Assembly (NCBI GenBank): GCA_963921195.1 | Contig: OY992537.1 | Coordinates: forward strand, 51,856,313 to 51,920,312 | DNA length: 64,000 nt | Source of the DNA: Pegoplata infirma | Lineage: Eukaryota > Arthropoda > Insecta > Diptera > Anthomyiidae | Reading direction: 5' to 3' | Shown: positions 32,701 through 41,558 of the stretch, in pieces | Layout of the letters: the number at the start of each line of letters is the position of its first letter | How positions within the stretch are numbered: position 1 is the stretch's first letter | Notes under the pieces: generated by a model | What the model was told of the DNA's origin: nothing | The model's database searches: none | What the model saw: only the letters and a program-made list of their open reading frames with translations | Translations under genes and position numbers: made by a program

Positions 32701-35700
32701 ACGCCAGTCCGACAGAAGTCTTCTCTAAAAGACTTTGAAAATCCGGAAACTTAGCTTCGGATCGCAGTAAATGAATAGGTGTGGGTCGGAGTAAACCTGT
32801 AGCAGTTCTAAAGCAGTTATTAACAGAGGTGTTAATTTTGGAAATATTCTTCTTAGAGGTCCAACCATATACTGTGATCCCATGCAAAAGCACACCGATG
32901 GTCAAGGAACGGCAGATACTAAGGGCCGTCTCCATATGAGGACCCTTTTTACGAGAACAAATAAGTCTCAGTAAATTATTTATTTTACTCAGTTTTGTCG
33001 TTAAAAATTTCACGTGAGTATTCCAAAGTAAATTTTTGGTGAAAATAATTCCTAATATTCTCATCTGTTCAGCTATCTGCAGGTTGATATTTCTGATACA
33101 TATCGTGTTGGAATTGCATTCTCTTTTTCTGCAAATGTGAAGAATTTCAGTTTTTTCTGCTGGGACAACTGCACCCCTACTCCTAGCCCATTTGTGAACT
33201 TCAAGATCCAAGTTATTTAAATTTGTACGGACAACAATAGCCTCACCAGAAGCGACAGCAAAAATATTGTCGGCATAAATGCCAACATAATCAATCCCTG
33301 GCAGATTCTCAATGGCTTTGGCTAAGGAATTCGCGTAAACAGTGTAGAGAACCACCGATAATGGAGAACCCTGAGGCACTCCATTATCCAAAGGGTGTGT
33401 TGAAGAAAAATACCCATCAACTCTAACGACAACCTTACGATTGTCAAGAAATGACCTTAACAGCTTTAAAATCTGCTTTGGTATACCCCATTCATTAAGC
33501 TCAAGTATTATGTATGTTGATATTACTCTGTCAAAAGCCTTTTCAATGTCTTCAGAAAGAACCAAGCTGTGTTTTCTATTTTTTAGGTTACGCCTTAACG
33601 TCTCCTCTAACTGATGACAAATACTATGTACTCCATGCCTTGGGAGAAATGCGTGTTGCAATTTAGAAATATTTTCCCTTGTAAATTTCCAGAATCGTCT
33701 AGCCAAAATCTTCTCAAATATTTTTGAAAGTACCGGTAATAAAGAAATTGGCCGATATCCTTCCAAGTGATTAGGATTTTTACCAGGTTTCGGAATTGGA
33801 GATAAAATTGCGGTTTTCCAATCCTGTGGAAAAAAACCACTGGACAAAATATTATTATATAGGTCACAGAGACGAACTTTTAAACTTTCAGGGGCATATC
33901 TGACCATCGCATATGTAATCTTATCGCGAGCAGGTGTTGAACCCTTTAATGTTTTCAGAGTTTCGTTGAGTTCTGCAATACAAATTTTAGAATTCATTAT
34001 CTCAAATCGATGACAAGACTGGGGTAAATTTTCAATATCAAGATTTCTCTTAGCTTCGATGATTGCAGGGTCAAAAGCTCCATCAGAACCAAGTGAACAC
34101 CAAAACTGAGCAAAGTTGTCAGCTATTGCTTTAGGATGATTTATATTGTTGTTGTTGATGTTAATTGTTGGGAAGGTACCTATCCTCTCAGATCTCAAGT
34201 TGTTTACTTTACTCCACAGAAAACGAACATCCATAGACGGATTTAAAGAATTTAAAAAATTTTCCCAGGTAAGACGTTTTGCAGTTTTACTTTCCCTTTT
34301 TACTTTTGCACATGCCTTTCTGTATTCATTACCGTTTGTCCGATTACGACGACTCTTAAAAAATTTCCAGGCTTCCCGTCTAAGACGAATTAACTTAGCA
34401 ATTTCTGAGTTAAACCAAATGGGACTGTTTTTCTCTTGAGGTTTACGACTAAGTGGAATAGTTTCATTGGCTGTTTTCCTCAGAATCCGTTTGATTTGGG
34501 CCGCTTCTTTATTGATGTTAGATGTTTTTTCAAATTGCTCAACTACTTGGATTGCCTTCCGTTCAAAAAGATTCCAATCAGCTTTTTTATCTTGAAATCG
34601 AGGAGAGAATTGTTTCTTTACTGTTTCTATGCCGTTTGTAATCTTAATTGGAAAATGATCTCCAACTTCTGGCATAGGCAAACAAGACCAAACCAAACCT
34701 GGAGCAAAATCGACACTAGCCATAGATACATCAACAGAAGTAAGGGTATGCCTCGTACTCAGCAGAGTCGGAGATCCATCATTTAAGATCACCATACCCT
34801 TGTCATCAGCGAAAGCTTCCCAGATGTTGCCATCGGAAGAACTTGAAGCTGAACCCTATAAAACATTATGTGCATTTAGATCCCCAAGTAACAGATGGTG
34901 TGCATTACTTGCCAGACAGATGTTGTTGATGACAGATGATGTCAGATTTGAATCGTGTTCTTTGTAAATATTAGTTAACTGTAACTCCGTACCACATCGG
35001 ATGATCAAAGACTGGAAAAGTAAATCTCCAGTTGACGTAGTATGTTGCGTGACATTAATATTACTCTTAATAAGTATGGCTATACCTGCTTTTGCGTAGT
35101 CGTAATCCTTATTATGATGGAAAATCTTGTATCCAGGCAAGTGCAATAGGTGTAAATTTTTTTCAATAACGTGTGTTTCCTGTAAAGCTATAATATTTGG
35201 CTTATGCCTGGCAACTAAAAGCTCCAAAGCATATTTATTATTGATGAAGCCTTGTATGTTCCATTGAAGAAGAGAGATGTTAAGGCCAATATCCATTATA
35301 AATTATTTCTTCTTTTTGCCTTTTGAAGGCATATTTTTTCTTAGCGTATTAGGTGTAATTATCATATTCAACTCTGGGAAATTATTATATAACCGACTAC
35401 AAGGTGATGTTTCACTGTTGGATTCATTTGTTTTCGATCTAGATGGGTTACTCAATCCCAAACCTTCACTAATATCATTTATAACCATTTCTTCAGAAAT
35501 ATTCTGATCGATTGTCATATTTGCCTGCAAATTATCATTTATGTTGTTATCAAAAAAAAAGTCATCACTAAGAGAACAGTCACTAGATGCATTTATAATG
35601 TTTGTTGTTGTCAAATTTTCCAAAGAATCTGATGAGTCATTGAGTAATTCTAGCTGAGTATTTAAAATTGCATTTACTGCGATTGTATTTTGTGGCGTTA

Positions 35701-38700
35701 GTGTGTTTAATGAAGTAGTAATGTTAGTGTTGTTTAATGTTGTAGATGATTTGTTGTTGTTGTTGTTGTTTTTTAATATTGTAGATGATGTATTGGTGTT
35801 CTTGTTGATGTTAGATGTTGCAGATGATGAAGTGGTGTTGTTGTTGTTTAATGTTGTAGATGATGAATTGGTGTTGTTGTTGTCGTCGTTTGATGATAAG
35901 TTTTTTGTTGGAATATTGTTTGTTCTAGAAGCTTCTGGTATTTTGTTTTGATTTGTGTTAATTTGTGGTTGTGTTGGTAAATTTATCGATGTTGTAGGTT
36001 TTGATGTTTGATTATTTAATATTTGCGCATAGGTTGGCATTTGTGTGCCTCTTCTTGGAACGGGTTTTAGGGTATTTATTCCAGGATTATCATTATAAAT
36101 TTCCCAAGCTTCTCGTGTAGTGCATTTTCTTATTATTCTTAAATAGTTCACTGATTTATGTTTCCAAAAAGTTGGACAATCTGGATCATTAGAGGGATGG
36201 GATTCGATTTCACAGTTGATACAATACTTACGAGCACAAATTTCATGAGGTTTTGAGGGAAAGCCACACTCCGGGCAATGTGCATTACTTCTACAGTGGT
36301 TCTTTGTGTGGCCGAGTTTTTGGCAATTTACACATCTCATGGGGTTTGGTATGTATTCGTTTACAGTGACTCTTTCCCAACCAAGTTTCAAGGTCTCAGG
36401 ACGATGAAACATGTCAAAAGTTATAATTGCAGCGCCTGTTGCGACTGTTAATTCTCCATTTTTTTTTTGTAATTTTGCGTACTTCAACTACCTTTTGATC
36501 TTTTAGAGAATTCTTCAACTCTTCCTCCGTAATATCTATTATTTTTTTAGAAAAAATGCGACCCTGTACTGTGTTCAAAGTTTTATGAAGGCTGATGTTA
36601 ACCGGAATATCATCAATATATGTTGCTTTTAAAAATTTTTCGGCACATTTGCTGTCTGGAACTTTAATCAAAAGATCACCACTCTTCATCTCATTGACCT
36701 CCAAACGGTCACGTGAAATGTAGTTTAGTCCTCTTTCTACTCGGAAAACGTTGTAGGATGCTAAAGATAAAGTTGTGGTGTCTTCTTTTAGTGGTCTAGC
36801 TGATGCAACTAAATAACGTGGGCGGTTTTGGTCATTTGCAGTTGATTCCGGCAGAGGTACAAAATCTTCGGGGCGAGGTCGTTTGTTTCTGTTAAGTTTG
36901 CCCTTACCGGTCTCAGAAGCGAGCTCCCTAAACCGGTTATGGTTCGGGGGGTGAACCCCGTTCATAATAATAGCCGGGAATCCTTTTCTTCAAATTTTTA
37001 AATCTCCAATCAAAAATAAAAGTTTAATTTGCCTGAATATATAAGAAAAAAAAAATACTTTTTCTTTTTTTTTTTACAAGATTGCAAAAAAAAAAACACG
37101 CGATAAATTAAACACTTATCGATAACACGTCAGTTAACCGTCACGAGAGAAAAACGTTGTTTACTCGGCAATTGCCTGACACAAACTGTCTTTTATATAT
37201 ATATTTTAAGTTTCAGGCAAATCGGTTCATAACGGTTGGAATACTTCCCTTGTAAGTCTCAGACAAAAAAACCCGGACCGAGTTATGCTCCTTAAGATCA
37301 TGTCCAGCGACATTTCACAAGTGATGTATCTTTCTTGAGAAATGTTGTTTTTACATGAAAGTTGTGATGACTGTTATAGGTTACAAAGGGGTAGTTCTGT
37401 GATGTGTCTGTAATAAAGTTACTTGAACTGGCACAATTTGTGTTCCTAAGAGATAGGTCTAGGGACATGTCACAAGTGATGTATCCGCTGTGGAGATATT
37501 TCCTCACAAAAGTCACAGGTGTTTTTATATAAATATTGCCATGTTTGTGATGGGTCATTTAGGTCCGTGAGACATGTCACGTGACCTTACAAATGACCCG
37601 TCACTTTTTCTGCAGGTTAAATAGAATACATACCTCTTCCTTTTTAACTAAATTATTATTTCCCTCTATATGCTGCAACGAATCCAATGATTTATTTGCT
37701 TTAGCCTCATTTAAAGTCTCGTTTTCACGTTGTTGATGATCAATAGTTGCTGAACCGCCAATCGAACCACGAACCGCCTGCGGTTCATCTTCGGGTACTT
37801 TTATAACTACCTGAGAACGTACATCATAATCAAATTTACATATATTATTTACCAAAGGTTTAGCCCATCCAATATGTAAAATTGGGGTTAAGCTATCTTC
37901 CTCCCATTGACAAATGCCATCATAAAATCTCAATAAATTTGCAAAAACTTCCGAATCTCTTAGAATACTGCGAGCTGAATGCCCGGAACTTTCCGTTTTC
38001 ATAACATAAGGAATCATTTCATTAGCAATATCCAAAAGTTCTTTGTAGATTTCTTCATCATCACGACATTGATAGGTATATAAGCGTATAACATCGGCAG
38101 CATTAGCCCAAGCAGAAAATGCTTCACGATACTTATTTAAACGATTGTAGTAATTTCCCTGATAAGTATAAGGGTAAACGTGATGATTTTGATAGTGAGC
38201 CTTCGCCGATTCGATAGCTTCACGATAGAGTTGTTCGCATGTAACAAGTTTGGTTGTAGAATTTATTTCTTCCAGTTCACCAAGAGTACCTAAATATAAA
38301 TATTATTTAAGAAAATTAATCAGAGAAAAACTATAAAAAAAAAAAAATCTTTTATTACCTAAAGCCATTGGATATTTTTTTAAATGTCCCATATCGTATA
38401 GCAACCATAATAATCTCTGCTGCAATTCGGCCACTTCCACACAATCACTATTCGTTGATAATGAAATATTTATGGCCGAAGCTATAGCTGCTACTTCCAT
38501 GGGCTTATCGCATACCACAGCTAGTCCTCCTAAATATAACCATGATCCGGATTCAATGCCTGGTGTTATATCTTGGCCTCTTTTATCTTCACTTCCTTTG
38601 CCATGCCAAGTTATTTCTATGGTTTCCAATTTCTTATTACCAAATACAACCCATGCATGATCTTCGGATATTGCCAATCGTACATCACGATATCCCAATA

Positions 38701-40554
38701 GCTGACAGCCGGCAACAACAGCTAAAGCTACGCCAAATGAATCTAGTTTATTGCCTGACAAATAACTATAGAGATTTTGTAAGTGTGCACGATCTTTATA
38801 GCTGCTGCGGATAAGGGAATGCCAAATAACATCCGATACTTTTTTTATAACTTCTCTAGTCGCTTGACGGCTATTGCATGTTGATGATATTTTTGGTTTT
38901 TCAACAATTGAAAGAATACTTTGGAATTTTTTATAAAGTCCGGATACTAGTTCATAAGTTACCACTGGAAATGGTACAGAATTTCCCGTTATTATATCGC
39001 TATAGGCTAAAAAGAGAGAATAAAAAATATATGTAAGTATAAATGATAATTAAAATTTTGTTTTTACTTTAATCTTTTCGAAAGTATTAGATTCATTTCC
39101 GTACTTTTTGCATAAATCTCAGTAAAACAGAGTCAGCCAAAAATACCTTTAGGCCTCTGTTTTGTCTTTCACAAATTTACAATTCACATAAAAATTTCCG
39201 AATGACATGAAATCGAGTTTGGTGTTTTGTTGTTTAAGTTTTCATTCAAAGTTAAAATCAAATAACTAAAATTTAAAAAATTATAAGGAAAAAAGTGCAT
39301 TCGTTTTACATTACCAAACTTTAATTATGTGAAACAAAACGAAAAAAAATTGGGATGTAAATCTGAACACCAAAAAAATTCGTAAATTTTCACTCTCCCA
39401 TTTTTTATGTGAATTACTTTTTTTGGACATCGGCCTTAGGCACAGTATATACTGTGCCTTAGGCAAACAAAAATTGTTTTATTCGAACTTTAAAATATTA
39501 CATTTTGAGTTGGGGTATTCTAGCTCCAGGACATTTTACCTTTACTAATTAAAACCATCATATTCTCATAGAATAATTTTCAAGAAGTCGTTACCCGATA
39601 AAATCATTTTTGGACTTACAAGGAAAGTCTCCCTAGTGTCACCCTTCGACCTTTATAGAAATGGTTTTATTTTGTAGAGCAGGAAAAATAATGGGGGTGC
39701 AAATGTAGGGGGAAGAAACGGACATTGTTCATTCTTATTTAGTTAAAAATCTTAAAATTCGAAAGAATATCAAATTTTTAAAAATTAGGTGAATGGTAAA
39801 AGAGTACTTCCGAATCTTTTTGGCACTATGTTAAATTAAATTTCTATTTCTTTTTAATTCCCGAGGGGTCCTATTTTTCTCCCAAAATTTTCGTGTCCCG
39901 TAAAGTGCCTTGGTGACCTTTTTTTATAAAAAAAAAAGCCAAGTGAGTGTGAGTCAACGTGAATTTGAGTAAAGTTTGTGTAAGTTATCGTGAGTAAGTG
40001 TGCGTGATTATAAAATTCCTGCCGTGAGTGTGAGTCAAAAGTCACTCTTGCGCCCATTTCTACTTTCCACGGCTAAAAATTAAATTAAATAAAAAAATCG
40101 TTACTTTAAAAAAAATAAAATCAGCAATAAATCAACTGAACTTGGCAGCACTTTAAATAAGGTACAAATATAACCGAAACACACATTGCAAAAAAAAACA
40201 TACAAAACAAAAAACAAATTAATACACACCTGCCACCGATAATCCACTTCCCACAATACCAGTCAAAGATGATGGTGTTATCATGGCATTTGATGAGGAC
40301 GATGCGTGTTCGGCTGCCGATGTCGCTGCAGCATGAGCTGCATCACCAGTTGTTAATGATAATTCTATGTAGCCAGCTACTATTGACAACAATGTCAAAT
40401 CTGGCTCCACATTTTGGGTATGGTACAGTTCCAATGAACGTTTGAAAAAAATTACAACATCGTTAATTGATTTCAAAGGAAACATGGTTGGATCCAATGG
40501 TGAATTTAATGATATCAAAGGACTATTGCTAGCACTACGAGTAACTGTGGCCAT
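26134..40554 (-). CDS. Mnn1: Mnn1, menin (MEN1 orthologue), four coding exons
   Basis: The coding exons are 40554-40230, 39006-38359, 38289-37634 and 26739-26134, together 2235 nt or 744 aa. Phases fit at all three junctions, with splice sites CAG|GTGTGT, TTTTTAG|CC, TAG|GTAATA, TATTTAG|GT, GAG|GTATGT and TTTACTCAG|AA. The product aligns along its length with menin: FPLKSINDVVIFFK near the N-terminus, the very conserved VSDVIWHSL, YKDRAHLQ and SEDHAWVVFG core, WLLYDMGHLKKYPMALG, LLRFYDGICQWEE, and the C-terminal FSQKMKGLKDLLLA block. Family knowledge: menin is a nuclear scaffold that binds MLL/Trithorax-type H3K4 methyltransferases and LEDGF. The last intron is about 10.9 kb and packed with transposons, including a same-strand LINE. 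The start is the only ATG upstream of the conserved block. Confidence 0.95.
26740..27263. repeat. Mnn1 last intron: dispersed repeat block
   Basis: 26808-26900 (CTCTACAGGAAAAAGGTTG, CAAAAATACTTTTCC) is related to 20812-20960. It is followed by two or three CCCGGACACA/TTTGCGTTTGG-type units. No gene within. Confidence 0.5.
27264..27799 (+). mobile_element. DINE-1-like element in Mnn1 intron
   Basis: The 5' end TTTATACCCTCCAACTAC folds with GTATAGGGG. It continues TTTGTCATTCC, GGACCCCATAAAGTATATAT and GTCCGTCTGTCCGTCTG, then the GGGGGAAAAAAGTTC block, a shortened GGGCGTGGAA, and the terminal hairpin TTCGGCACAGCCGAA (27768-27782), ending TTAACACTCTTACTTG. About 535 bp, complete. It is in the opposite orientation to Mnn1. 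Confidence 0.82.
27889..28375. repeat. Tandem duplication of a ~245-bp unit
   Basis: 27889-28135 and 28136-28375 align almost base for base (ACAAATTTTGAAAAATTTTC, CCGAATTTTTTGGAAATC, GTCCCRGACAAACTTTTTTG, TCCAGATTTTTTGAAAATC, CTTGCCATTTTTTTTGCG). The unit is itself made of the dispersed block family and is full of short dyads such as AAAATTTTCC. The ORFs here on both strands are compositional. Confidence 0.75.
28400..28751 (-). pseudogene. Non-LTR retrotransposon 3' fragment (zinc-knuckle end)
   Basis: The minus-strand frame 28751-28482 encodes GITSDASCKRC, then ETMEHILCHCPAVARSRRS and ends after ITQMDLRILKRFA. This Cys-X2-Cys..His-X4-Cys C-terminal motif and tail are typical of I/R1-type LINE ORF2 proteins downstream of RNase H. 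Just upstream the reading frame is broken. The adjoining 3' UTR (28400-28481) ends near GGTTAGGTTAGGGTGGC, a common LINE 3' motif in insects. It is 5'-truncated, the usual fate of such insertions. Confidence 0.7.
28752..29245. repeat. Dispersed CCCGGACACAAA repeat blocks
   Basis: Several degenerate units containing TCCCGGACACAAA or GTCCCGAAA.TTTTTTT and TTTGCGTTTTGG. They are followed at 29190-29245 by the GAAGTATTCCAACCCTTATGA repeat, also seen at 11227 and around the LINE. No gene. Confidence 0.5.
29246..31097. mobile_element. TIR element GGGTGAAATCAAAAAATGTCA
   Basis: A 20-bp inverted repeat is perfect at both ends (left GGGTGAAATCAAAAAATGTC, right its complement ending CACCC). The interior has four or five same-orientation copies of GTAAACTCCGTC (about 29432, 30413, 30566, 30586, 30904) and a hAT MITE (29577-30151). 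No transposase frame. The flanks TACTACT and TACTATA are similar but not identical, so the target duplication is uncertain. Confidence 0.75.
29577..30151. mobile_element. hAT MITE TAGGGATGAGATTTTCATGC, copy in Mnn1 intron
   Basis: The inverted ends are TAGGGATGAGATTTTCATGC and GCATGGAAATCTCATCCCTA, with a perfect 8-bp duplication GTCATAAC (29569-29576 and 30152-30159). The interior has AAATATGCAAAAATATGC words and the GTCGATA.CGTTTTAAGACTATCGAC segment shared with 54438-54980 and 16834-20234. 575 bp. Confidence 0.88.
31098..31459. other. Mnn1 intron, unassigned
   Basis: AT-rich; the right part flanks the LINE and probably belongs to the older repeat that the LINE entered. No gene. Confidence 0.4.
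31694..35296 (-). pseudogene. LINE ORF2: endonuclease-RT-RNase H, inactivated
   Basis: Read from ATG 35296, 1201 codons including the stop at 31694. Domains in order: APE-type endonuclease (SLLQWNIQGF, NIIALQETHV, GDLNAHN), reverse transcriptase (YRPISLLPVLSKIFEKI, SEDIEKAFDRVI, NGVPQGSPLS, then IYADNIFAVAS), RNase H (ILYTDGSF, TAEISAI, SDSLSATRAL, WIPSHIGIQGNESADKAAK) and a C-terminal CSYCNVLLTIPHILSEC knuckle. There are two lesions. A TAG at 34856-34858, where the family has Trp after the Asp-Asn-His motif, cuts the endonuclease. The RT active site reads YADN (33266-33277) instead of YADD. Both are G-to-A on the coding strand. The rest is open for 1033 codons, so the copy is young. Confidence 0.92.
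35303..36965 (-). pseudogene. LINE ORF1 (gag-like), one frameshift
   Basis: ORF1 runs from ATG at 36965 to a stop at 35303-35305, but the frame shifts at a run of ten A (36459-36468, T on +); nine A would restore colinearity. The N-terminal part (about 165 codons) has an RNA-binding-like segment. The second part has three Cys/His knuckles, starting CVNCQKLGHTKNHC (CX2CX4HX4C), then CPECGFPSKPHEIC and CINCEIESHPSNDPDC. A very long Asn/Thr/Ser-rich tail follows, and the protein ends in KGKKKK. Family knowledge: ORF1p binds element RNA and forms RNP particles. The stop is followed after 6 nt by the ORF2 ATG, suggesting termination-reinitiation. The homopolymer indel could also be a sequencing error. 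Confidence 0.85.
37117..37124. promoter_or_regulatory. TATCGATA (DRE-like) in LINE 5' UTR
   Basis: This is a perfect 8-bp palindrome identical to the Drosophila DREF-binding core, 65-72 nt inside the 5' end of the LINE. I/jockey elements use internal promoters, so it could matter for transcription. The match is to a short motif and could be chance. Confidence 0.35.
37203..37633. repeat. Mnn1 last intron, 5' end: dispersed repeats
   Basis: 37203-37253 continues the repeat split by the LINE (TTTTAAGTTTCAGGCAAATC, GGAATACTTCCCTTGT). 37260-37616 has two related segments with CATGTCACAAGTGATGTATC / CATTTCACAAGTGATGTATC. The terminal block GTGACATGTCACGTGACC/CTGCAGG is shared with 15168 and 24680. 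The Mnn1 exon 3 donor follows immediately. Confidence 0.6.
37634..38289 (-). CDS. Mnn1: Mnn1 coding exon 3
   Basis: 656 nt, residues 325-543. It contains the TPR-like helical part (YREAIESAKAHYQNHHVYPY, NRLNKYREAFSAWANAADVI, DDEEIYKELLDIANEMIP) and the FANLLRFYDGICQWEEDS motif. Upstream of codon 304 of the exon-joined frame there is no internal ATG, so ORF callers see only its end. Reading past the donor adds VCILFNLQKK and a stop, so retention of the giant last intron would truncate the protein. Confidence 0.92.
38359..39006 (-). CDS. Mnn1: Mnn1 coding exon 2
   Basis: 648 nt, residues 109-324 plus one base. It carries the most conserved part of menin, from TREVIKKVSDVIWHSL through the SEDHAWVVFGNKK segment and TWHGKGSEDKRGQ to LLWLLYDMGHLKKYPMAL. 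It is separated from exon 3 by a 69-nt intron (38290-38358). Confidence 0.93.
39152..39435. mobile_element. PIF/Harbinger-like MITE, copy 1 (Mnn1 intron 1)
   Basis: It begins GGCCTCTGTTTTGTC and ends TTTTTTTGGACATCGGCC, flanked by TTA on both sides (39149-39151, 39436-39438). A 3-bp TTA duplication and GGCC ends fit PIF/Harbinger. The 61075-61363 copy is colinear with it over its whole length. 284 bp, non-coding. Confidence 0.78.
39453..40229. other. Mnn1 intron 1 remainder
   Basis: Short palindrome CACAGTATATACTGTGCC at 39440-39458. 39940-40065 has GTGAGTGTGAGTCAACG words and ends GCGCCCATTTCTA, a degraded relative of the 6446-6996 hAT MITE. The rest is AT-rich. Confidence 0.5.
40230..40554 (-). 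CDS. Mnn1: Mnn1 coding exon 1
   Basis: Residues 1-108 plus one base. It holds the menin N-terminal motif FPLKSINDVVIFFK and the EPDLTLLSIVAGYIE helix, then an Ala/Ser-rich low-complexity stretch that replaces the corresponding vertebrate loop. It ends CAG|GTGTGT. The next intron (39007-40229) contains a PIF/Harbinger-like MITE and an ACTCACG-type fragment. Confidence 0.92.
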
Positions 40555-41498
40555 TGTGATATAATTGTATTGCCTTTTTCGCTAATTATGAATCTATTTA
40601 AGTAGAAATTTTCTTTGCTTTTTAACTTTATCACTTAAAATAATGGCTTAGAGCAACGAGAAAAGTTAGACTGATGTTTTCTTCGTTCTAGCCACAATTG
40701 ATGCAACTGTTCTTTTTTTCAATTATTTTTTTATTTATTCTGTGTTTGTTGTGTGCAGGGTTTATTTGGCTACCAGTTACGACGCCACAAGTTGACAAAC
40801 CACTTTTGTTTCGCCTGTTTTGCACCTTGTTCGCTAAAAATGTAATGCAACATCAGCGCATCTGTTGTATAGTTAACTCCTTGTTCTTGTGGCTTTAATG
40901 TTTCATTATACACACATATATTTTTCCTGTATTCCTTTTAAATATCCTTTTGTTTTAATTTTTCAGTAATTTTAAGGTATTTAGTAATTTTAGTTTTTAA
41001 TTTATTTTTATTAGATGAAACTATTTATATTACGTGCTTTCCAGCATGTTGATTCTATATTATCTATGATTCACGGCATGACACATTCCCATACGAAATC
41101 TCAACGAAATCGCCGACCCTTTTGCCCTTGCAACACCCCCTTTTTAGTTTTAAAACCAAAAAATTACTTCGCACTATTTTCGACTTCAAATTTTTCCACA
41201 CGCACACAAAAAAAGATATATGTTTATTTAACTGTTATTTTATCAATTACTTGCAAGAAATATCTTGTATTTATTGAAGGTTTGTATTACAACAAGGTTT
41301 TTAATTATTTTGAAAAACTAAAATGTCCTTTTTATTTAAAATTCTGCGATTTTCCACAAATTACGTCTTTGTTTTTCGTTATGTGTTTACAAACATAAAA
41401 AAATAAGTTGTATGGAGTTGCCATACTAAAAAAGTCTTACAGAGCTACCGGACTCCTAAAAGTAAAGAACGCAGCAGTGTTGCCAAAACTATTAAATG
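40555..41498. other. Mnn1 upstream region
   Basis: Probable Mnn1 5' UTR and promoter in the first few hundred bases; no TATA box or initiator could be assigned with confidence. No coding sequence recognised. The MITE nest begins at 41499. Confidence 0.5.
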
Positions 41499-41558
41499 TA
41501 CACGCAAAAAAAAAACCTGTGCTTACCAAATTTTTGCTAAAATAATATCTGTCGATGC

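Larger units (their letters stand above)
31474..37188 (-). mobile_element. Full-length I-clade-like LINE (5.7 kb) in Mnn1 intron
   Basis: On the minus strand the element begins CAGTTTGTGTCAGG at 37188. CAGT is the usual start of I/jockey-type LINEs with internal promoters. It ends in a TAAATAAATAAATAAATA tail. A 14-bp direct repeat TCTTTTATATATAT (+ strand, 31460-31473 and 37189-37202) flanks it. It encodes ORF1 (gag-like with zinc knuckles) and ORF2 (endonuclease, RT, RNase H, zinc knuckle), so it belongs to the RNase-H-bearing I group rather than jockey sensu stricto. At 5.7 kb it appears complete. It is in Mnn1's orientation. A TATCGATA motif lies in its 5' UTR at 37117-37124. Confidence 0.9.

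Noticed and set aside
35703..35951. Hydrophobic-looking + strand ORF
   Set aside because: It is antisense to the Asn/Thr-rich tail of LINE ORF1.
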